A stretch of DNA of 64,000 bases, taken from the NCBI GenBank assembly GCA_027475525.1, contig JAMWFC010000117.1:2156183-2220182 (forward strand). Reading direction: 5' to 3'. Each line of letters starts with the position of its first letter. Position 1 is the stretch's first letter. The notes beneath the pieces are model-generated. The model saw only the letters and a program-made list of their open reading frames with translations. It was not told where the DNA came from and did no database searches. The position numbers and the translations under genes were made by a program. Below, piece by piece: positions 57,484-64,000 of this stretch. This stretch comes from Macrolepiota albuminosa. Its lineage: Eukaryota > Basidiomycota > Agaricomycetes > Agaricales > Agaricaceae.

Positions 57484-59874
57484 ACCCGGAAGACGCCCTA
57501 AATCGCGGAATCGACCCCGACGTCTTCTCCGCCCCGGTCTCACACCTTCGCTCTACGACACTCATACAGGACACCCTCACGGCTTACCTACCCTCCCACT
57601 CTTCGCACTCCCTCCTCCTCAAAACCCGCCTCACCCCCTCCGGAACTCCCCTCAACACCCTCGTCGACAGTGGCGCCACCGACAACTTCATCGATGAAGC
57701 ATGGTCTACCTTCGCCCCGGAACCCGCCCAGCGACTCCCGGTCCCGGTACGACTCTGCCTCTTTGATGGAGACGCCTCCACGGCGGGGGACATCACCCAT
57801 TTCGTGCGTATGCCCGTTACTTTCGCCAACGGACAGACTCACACCCTGCGGATGTTGATGACCAAACTTCACCCCTCCACACCCCTCGTCTTAGGGCTCC
57901 CATGGCTCCGGGACACCAACCCCCGCATCGATTGGCAACACCTCACCCTTCGCCTGACCCGGGACCCGACGCCCGACGACCAACAACTTCCCTTCGACAT
58001 CCCCCACCCCCCAAGACCAACCCCGAAGGACTGACCCGGGACCCGACGCCCGACGACCAACAACTTCCCTTCGACATCCCCCACCCCCCAAGACCAACCC
58101 CGAAGGACTCCCCGGACGAACCCCCACCGCCCCCGGGACTCCAGTCTCGCTCGTCCGGTCCTTCGTCATCAATGCCAGGCTGGACGGCACCCCCGGGCCG
58201 ATATCGGCCCTCATCGACAGCGGAGCCACCGGGGTTTTCATCAGCGACACCCTCGACCTCCCTCACGACCCCCTCGACCAGCCCCTTCGCCTGCAGCGCC
58301 TCGACGGCACCCCCTCCGCCTCCGGCCCCATCAAGAGGTCTCACTCAGGACGCGTGACCCTGGACAACGGCTACGAGTTCACCTCCGACTTCCTGGTCAC
58401 GCGACTTCACGAATCGACCCCGATGGTGCTGGGACTACCCTGGCTGCGCGACACAAACCCCGACATCGATTGGAGGACGCTCACCATGACCTTCCCGGGA
58501 CCCGAAGACCACCCCACGACCGCCGTGCACCTCCGGGCCCTCGGAAGCGACCCGATGCCCGACACCCCCGGGACGACCGCCGCGCCCTCTCCATCTACAC
58601 CACCCACGTCCTCGCCCACTCCCGGCCGAGCCCGAAATGTCCCAGATCGGCCCCCAAACATTCCTCGGAACAAGTACAAAGGGCCGAACTACCCGGGCCG
58701 GTCCCAGACACGGGTCAAACCCGCTCCAGCCGACACTCCCGCGACCCCGATCGACCCGGACACACTCGACATCAGGATCATTGGAGCCGCCCCCTTCGCC
58801 CGCCTCATGAAGGATGGAACTCCCACGTTCCAGCTACACACCTCGCCATCTCTCCCGGAAGAGCACCTACGAGGAGACGCTGTTCCCCCGGAGAAGAAAA
58901 CCGAGGAGCAGATCCTCCGAGAAGTAGTTCCCCCGGAGTACCATGAGTTCGCTGACGTATTCTCCGAAGGAGACGCCAAGGAGATTCCCCCTCATCGACC
59001 CTACGACCACACGATCGATCTCGAGGAAGGAGTCGCCCCCCCTTTCGGCAAGGTGTACAACATGTCGGAAGTCGAGCTTCGGGCCCTCAAGGACTACCTC
59101 GACGAAATGCTCGGTAAGGGATTCATCCGACCCTCCGCCTCCTCCGCCGGAGCCCCGGTTCTATTCGCCAAGAAGAAGGACGGCTCACTCCGACTCTGTG
59201 TCGACTACCGGGGACTCAATAAGATCACCAAGAAGAACCGTTACCCGCTCCCGCTCATCGGCGATCTGGTCGATCGACTCCGCAGTGCCAAGGTCTACAC
59301 GAAAATCGACCTCCGCTCCGGGTACAACAACGTCCGCATCGCCCCGGGACACGAGTGGAAAACCGCGTTCCGCACGCGGTATGGTCTGTTTGAGTATCTT
59401 GTGATGCCTTTCGGAATGACTAACTCCCCGAGTGGAAAACCGCGTTCCGCACGCGGTATGGTCTGTTTGAGTATCTTGTGATGCCTTTCGGAATGACTAA
59501 CTCCCCGCCACGTTCCAATACTTCATGAACGACATCTTCCACGACATGAGCGACGTCTTCGTGATCGTCTACCTGGACGACATCCTCATCTATTCCGACT
59601 CACCGGAGGATCACCAGAAGCATGTCCGGCAAGTCCTCGAACGCCTCCGGGAGCACAACCTCCACGCCAAGCCCGAGAAGTGTTCGTTCCACACGGAAGA
59701 GGTCGAGTATCTTGGCGTCATCGTATCCCCGAGTGGCGTTCGCATGGACCCCCATAAGGTCGAGGCTATCGTCAACTGGCCGCAGCCCCGGAACGTGAAG
59801 GAAGTACAGTCCTTCCTGGGTTTCGCTAACTTCTACCGGAGGTTTATAGACAACTACTCCGGGATTACGAAACC
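57390..59874 (+). CDS. Pol polyprotein of the young gypsy element, with two protease domains (partial)
   Basis: The frame is -1 relative to gag and overlaps it from 57390 to 57483. Protease domain 1 has [15 protein letters not shown] (Asp at 57666) and [17 protein letters not shown]. Protease domain 2 has [16 protein letters not shown] (Asp at 58216) and [18 protein letters not shown] proline-rich linker and the RT follow: [65 protein letters not shown] and [17 protein letters not shown] with an intact YLDD, then [18 protein letters not shown] at the gap. Two 77-bp duplications (57954, 59353) each with one missing base break the frame in the given sequence; the catalytic residues are intact. 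Confidence 0.92.
57954..58107. repeat. Exact 77-bp tandem duplication between the two protease domains
   Basis: The unit beginning CTGACCCGGGACCCGACGCC occurs at 57954 and 58031. Removing one copy and adding one base after 58107 brings protease domain 2 and the RT into the frame of protease domain 1. Confidence 0.9.
59353..59506. repeat. Exact 77-bp tandem duplication inside the RT domain
   Basis: The unit beginning GAGTGGAAAACCGCGTTCCG occurs at 59353 and 59430. One base is missing after 59506; any base there completes a proline codon and restores the RT motif [11 protein letters not shown]. Confidence 0.92.
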
Positions 59875-59974
59875 NNNNNNNNNNNNNNNNNNNNNNNNNN
59901 NNNNNNNNNNNNNNNNNNNNNNNNNNNNNNNNNNNNNNNNNNNNNNNNNNNNNNNNNNNNNNNNNNNNNNNNNN
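59875..59974. other. Assembly gap of exactly 100 N
   Basis: A placeholder gap. The missing part should hold the rest of RT, RNase H, integrase and about 720 bp of the 3' LTR, so the true length is probably near 3 kb. Confidence 0.97.
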
Positions 59975-60049
59975 GAGTATCCGTAGATCAAGTCCGCATC
60001 GTAAGGGCGTCGCTTTCCCGGAAAGCCCCCGATTCAGCGGAACCTGACA
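59975..60049 (+). repeat. End of the 3' LTR of the young gypsy element
   Basis: 75 bp identical to the end of the 5' LTR (54573-54647), ending TGACA and followed by the TTCAA target duplication at 60050-60054. Confidence 0.93.
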
Positions 60050-60141
60050 TTCAAGTTCTCCGTCAACAAGTATACTAATGTGCCCTGCATTAGTTCCAGA
60101 TCTGCTCTTTGCCGCTCATTTGCATGTTGAGTCTGAAAGAC

Positions 60142-60903
60142 TCACGCTACAATAATAGCATTGTGTGCATTTGCCACATTCTCCAATGCTTGCTGTGCAA
60201 AGTCCATTATGTCTTTATGTACTATCTCAACCCCCCTGAGTTCCCAAATCATAGAGGGCAGATACTCTCTATTCAGTTGGAATAGTACATATCCAGTGGT
60301 CTCTGACACACTGGCATTAATTACAAATTCAGTCAGCGGAATCTTGTCCACCCAATCCCATTGGTCAGGCCTGACCACCGTCTGGAATATCTGAGCCACA
60401 CTACAATTGGCTCACTCAGTCTGCCCATCTGTCTGAGGGTGAAACAATGTGGACATTAACAGTCTTGCTTCAAGCAACTTGTGTAGCTCACATCACCATA
60501 GTGACGTGAACTTTGAGTTCCTGTTGCTCACGATCGAGCTTGGGAGGCCATGAAGCCTCATAATATCTCTGAGGTAAATCCACAAAAGCTCAGACACTTT
60601 CATCATAGTGTGCACTGGAATCAAGTGCACCATGCTGGTCATGCAACAAATTATCACTCAAAGGTAATTAGATCCTTTGGCCTCTGGGAACGGTCCTATA
60701 AAGTCCATTCTGATGGAGTCCCATGGCTTCACTGGGATTGGCAGGGAGTGCAGCCTCTCTACAGGCTTCTGGTTACTAGTCTTTGCCCTCTGACATGCCA
60801 CACACATCTGGCAAAACTTAGTAACTTCTGTGTATATCTGAGGCCACCAGTACCACTGCCTCAGATATTCCAATGTCTTGCTGGCTCTGAAATAGCCCAC
60901 CAC
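60142..60903 (-). pseudogene. Chromovirus integrase, N-terminal zinc finger and core
   Basis: The minus strand shows WYWWPQIYTEVTKFCQMCVA (the HHCC cysteines), RMDFIGPFPEAKGSNYL with the first catalytic Asp, and further left WDWVDKIPLTEFVINASVSE and ENVANAHNAIIVA. Stops and frame changes separate the fragments. Confidence 0.85.
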
Positions 60904-61359
60904 CTCATGAGCCTGTGTAAGTACAGCAGTAATGAGGTTTTAATTTTGTGATAGGCACACTACATTACAATCGTGGATATTTTGCATCCACAGCAGTCCT
61001 TCTGCATCTGCTTTGAAGCGTGGGTGATTGTCTGGGTGCTCCAAGATTTCGGAGCACAATGAATTCTTCAGGTACAACCGTTTCACCCTGGCTCTAAAGT
61101 TATTGGTAACTGCTGGCAGAGGCACACTGTTGCCTCCATGTGTGTTCAGCATCTCAGCAAGGATCATTTTCCAAACCCTTTGCTTTGTTGGTTCCTGCTT
61201 GAGGACTTCCAGCTGTGGACTCGGGCTCTGCTGAGCCAGATTAAGCTATTTAGCCTCCAAGTCCCATGCTTCACACCTTTTCATTATATGTTGGCTGTGG
61301 CGTAGCTCTTGCGCTTGCATTGCCCAGAGCTCTACCACATGCTCTTTGATTTTCCTGTA

Positions 61360-61635
61360 TCAATAGTAGGGGAGGTCATCATCTTGGAGGTCAATGTATA
61401 TATCCGCATTGATATACTCATGGCTATCGTGGTATTTGGTAGCCCTATCGCTCTCAAAATATCTTGAGAGACAGTCAGTAACCTTATTGAGCTCACCCTT
61501 GATATAAGTTATGTCAAACTGATACCGAGACATATAGCTAATCCACTGGTGCTGCCTGGGGGATAGGGATGCCTGAGTTTTAAGGAACTCCAGTGCTTTG
61601 TAATCGGTGATGATGTGGATTTTATATCCCATCAA
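61360..61635 (-). pseudogene. Chromovirus RNase H
   Basis: An open minus-strand stretch reads YKIHIITDYKALEFLKTQAS, SPRQHQWISYMSRYQFDITY and GELNKVTDCLSRYFE, the standard end of gypsy RNase H (HxxLxYLxxx...RxxRWxxxL...DALSR). Decayed on both sides. Confidence 0.85.
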
Positions 61636-61979
61636 CTTGTCTTCCTACTTGAGGAGTGCCTCAAGTATTGCCAACGTTTCCAGTTTATGCACCACATAAT
61701 TCTGCTGTGCTAATGTGAACTTTTTCAACATGAATCCAGCAAGGCGGCATGTTTGCCAAGTCTGCCCTTGGCTATACATGGCCCCAATACTGATCTTCAA
61801 GGCATCACATATAAGCTATATAGGCTCAGCTCATTTCAGGTTAATAGGGCAAATCACTGGGATCTTCGAACAGATGTATTTTATCATCTCAAAGCATCAC
61901 TAGTGAATAGGCTGTCATATAAAGGGTGCTCCATTTTGCATGATTGCCATTAACAGCCCTGTGTATGCAGTAATGTCAG

Positions 61980-63070
61980 ACAAACAATTGCCTATATAGT
62001 TTACCAGACCCACAAATTTCTGAACGTTATTATACGTTCATGGCACTCTCCACTCATGTATATAATCTACCTTGTTTTTGTCAGGATGAATGCCTTGACT
62101 ATTAATCTTGTGTCCAAGGCAATCGACTGCCTCAGAGTAGAGCTCACATTTCTTCCATTTGAGGTACAGCAAGTTCAACCTCAAACATTTGAAGATCACT
62201 CTAAGATGTTGTTTATGGTCCTTGATGGTGTCAGAAAAGACAAATATATTGTCTAAGTATATGTATACAAACTGTCCAATTATGTCTTGGAATATGGAGA
62301 TCAACCTCTGAAACATAGCCGGTGCATTGCAGTCTCCAATCTGCATGATATTACTGATGTATGTTCCTATAATTGATAAGAACACTGTCTTATGAATATC
62401 ACTTTCTCAAATCCAAACTTGCTCATATGCATCTGTCAGATCAATCTTTGACCTGAACTTGGCATGTGCCACGTCTTCTCAGATTACTTCCTAATTTGGC
62501 AAGGAAGTTACATCTTTGATGGTGTTGTTATTGTATTGTCAAGCATCTAATGCTATTCTTAACGTCCCATCTTTCTTAGGGATACACAACAAAGGAGCTG
62601 CCTGAGAGGCTGGTCTAGCCTCCCACTACTGGGCTCTCAAGTACTGGTTAGTCTTGTCTTGCAGTTGTTGCTGCAATGCCATCGGGCATCTCAGGAGGTG
62701 GTACCAGTACACCTTGTTCTCCTCAATCAAATTGATTTCATGATTAACCTCCCACTACAGAGGCAATTCCTCCTTGGTACCATTGAGAATATCTGCAAAT
62801 TTTTTCTGCCACTGCTGCCACAGGACAGGAATATCATTCCGAGTTAGCCCTACAGCCTTACTTTTTTCTTTATTTACTTTTGGTCTCTGGGGGTGCACTG
62901 TCGCTCCCCTAATTGATCTAGGTTGCTCATATTTTTCTCTGAGGACTACTATTCTTAGTTCACTCTTATCCAGTATATGCAACCAAGCCAGAGGCAGTTG
63001 CTGCTGCCTCTTTGCAATGATAGACACTCCATCAAATATTATCTTGCTCAGCTAAGACACTTCTTTGGCA
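61980..63070 (-). pseudogene. Chromovirus reverse transcriptase
   Basis: Minus-strand fragments in order: NDIPVLWQQWQKKFADILN, LCIPKKDGTLRIALDA, KFRSKIDLTDAYEQV (catalytic Asp kept), CNAPAMFQRLISIFQDIIGQ and FVYIYLDNIFVFSDTIKDHK, where the YLDD box has become YLDN. Then CELYSEAVDCLGHKINSQGI. The last catalytic aspartate is lost, so it is inactive. Confidence 0.88.
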
Positions 63071-63188
63071 GTTGCCTGTCAAAAATGCTCTCCTTTCACA
63101 TTCCAGTGCAATCCCTTCCACGCATACATGGACAATACTAGTTTATTCCATTCTGGGGGCATTCTGGGATCAAATGCCCATTTGAATG

Positions 63189-63482
63189 TCAGATGCGGTA
63201 CAAGTTGATTAATCTCTCTATCATGAGCAACAACAATGTCTCCACTCTAACTTCTTCATCCATCACAAGGTCCTCAACCTTGATCTTTGACAATGTTGGT
63301 TGGCATTCAACCACCTTCTGAGGCTCACTGTCCTTAGCTCTTCTGCCATGGATTGCCACCTTACCCTGTACTTTGAGTGTACCAGTTTTTTTGGGCTCCT
63401 TTTTTCTTTTCAGAGTGTACTTATACTCTTCAACCTCCTGTTCTAGCACCATAAGTGCAGGACTATCGCTCAGCAAGCTCAC
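63189..63482 (-). pseudogene. Spacer region of the chromovirus polyprotein
   Basis: An open minus-strand stretch with LALMVLEQEVEEYKYTLKRK-like charged sequence (Lys/Glu-rich) lies between the protease and RT remnants. No domain recognised; its position is that of the linker before RT. Confidence 0.45.
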
Positions 63483-63699
63483 CTGAGCTTGCTCTAACTT
63501 GACTTTCTTCTCTACAGTGGGAAATCATTTCTCACCGTCTAGTCATTTCTGCCATATTAATGGCTTCTTCTCAATAGCTCTGTGGCAATGGGTCCTTCCA
63601 TCTCCATTATCCAGAGCCACTCACATGGCTGGGATGGTCTCACTATCCACCATGATCTGATTATTTTCAAAGTCCAGAATAACATTATGCTTCTGCATG

Positions 63700-63967
63700 T
63701 ACGGCGTCCTGATAATCATGTCATAGCGGTCAAAGTTTGCCACATTGAGATATTCTTAGCTCCTAGTCTTTGCACAGGCTATAGCCACCTGTGTTCTGAA
63801 CTGAACAGTAGCATGACTGCCACAGTTCCCAGCTGAAGAAGCAATGGCTCCTTTAGCTCACTCATGTAAATGTCGTGTACCTGACAGAACTGAGGCATTA
63901 TACCAGTTGTTGTACTCCTAGAGTCCCACAAGGTCCAAGCCTTGTGCCCATCAACTTCCATGTACAA
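63700..63967 (-). pseudogene. Chromovirus aspartic protease remnant
   Basis: The minus strand reads MEVDGHKAWTLWDSRSTTTG followed by PQFCQVHDIYMSELKEPLLL. The expected active-site DSG is DSR here, so the protease is inactive. It follows the normal gypsy order before RT. Confidence 0.8.
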
Positions 63968-64000
63968 TGCAAGGCACTCTTCCTGATCTGGTAAAGGAGT

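Larger units (their letters stand above)
53853..60049 (+). mobile_element. Young GC-rich Ty3/gypsy retrotransposon with an assembly gap
   Basis: The ends are TGTCA...TGACA. A 795-bp 5' LTR is followed by gag and pol; RNase H, integrase and most of the 3' LTR fall in a 100-N gap. The element is very GC-rich while the host sequence around it is AT-rich, and its reading frames are open apart from one TGA and three duplication sites. It is much younger than its surroundings. No tRNA match was recognised after the LTR (sequence TAATATCAAGACTC). Confidence 0.95.
53430..64000 (-). mobile_element. Old chromovirus-type Ty3/gypsy element, minus strand, split by a younger element
   Basis: Reading right to left: protease, RT, RNase H and integrase at 63.97-60.05 kb, integrase C-terminus at 53852-53691, and a chromodomain-like remnant at about 53640-53430. 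The young gypsy element at 53853-60049 sits inside the integrase; removing it with one TTCAA copy joins the frame as LTENLNLSKERVSKL. Many transitions and stops show the old element is dead. Its gag and 5' LTR lie beyond the right edge. Confidence 0.9.

Noticed and set aside
56017..57543. A 508-codon minus-strand ORF opposite gag, plus other long antisense ORFs at 54.7-58.3 kb
   Set aside because: The region is extremely GC-rich, so stop codons are rare in every frame. The antisense translations are Gly/Arg-rich low-complexity sequence without motifs, while the plus strand has clear gag and pol domains.

Overview
The window is nuclear DNA from a filamentous basidiomycete, most likely an Agaricomycete. 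Host genes carry many short introns (about 45-65 bp), sit close together on both strands, and match fungal housekeeping families. The repeats are typical of this class: Ty1/copia, chromodomain Ty3/gypsy, MITEs and a DIRS/Ngaro-like gag gene.

Layout. (1) 7-8638: a complete but dead Ty1/copia element with 5-bp target duplications, a half-tRNA-type primer site and two foreign solo LTRs nested in its coding region. (2) 8.8-10.6 kb: a hAT-like MITE with an 8-bp target duplication, then a cluster of small AT-rich MITEs, one of them hit by a tiny poly-A retroposon. (3) 10.8-34.1 kb: the gene-rich core, holding two alpha/beta hydrolase paralogues, TilS, GPI10, an SRP40/Nopp140-like protein, lumazine synthase (RIB4), Gtr1/RagA, a Rap1-like telomere protein (BRCT plus Myb), an external NADH dehydrogenase with EF-hands, a YTH-domain m6A reader and an ADA2/ADGF-type adenosine deaminase. 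(4) 34.8-36.1 kb: an intact 448-codon gag-like ORF. (5) 36.3-53.8 kb: AT-rich, CpG-poor repeat graveyard with two more copies of the solo LTR and two decayed copies of an unknown TE-associated ORF. (6) 53.4-64 kb: an old minus-strand chromovirus, split by a young, very GC-rich plus-strand gypsy element (53853-60049, target duplication TTCAA) whose pol carries two aspartic-protease domains in tandem.

The host genes serve unrelated pathways: mitochondrial-type tRNA modification, GPI anchors, nucleolar function, riboflavin synthesis, TORC1 signalling, telomeres, respiration, m6A reading and purine salvage. They are arranged as divergent pairs with short shared promoters (TilS/GPI10 61 bp, SRP40/RIB4 111 bp, NDE/YTH 293 bp) and convergent pairs (hydrolase/TilS, GTR1/RAP1).

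Assembly caution. Seven unrelated loci contain a direct duplication with a period of exactly 77 bp. In five of them, within four genes, copy 2 has also lost one base in or just after it, and undoing both changes restores the reading frame. A 100-N gap is followed by sequence that repeats the last 75 bp of the LTR. This looks like contigs from a k=77 de Bruijn assembly joined without trimming the overlap, so several apparent frameshifts are probably not real.
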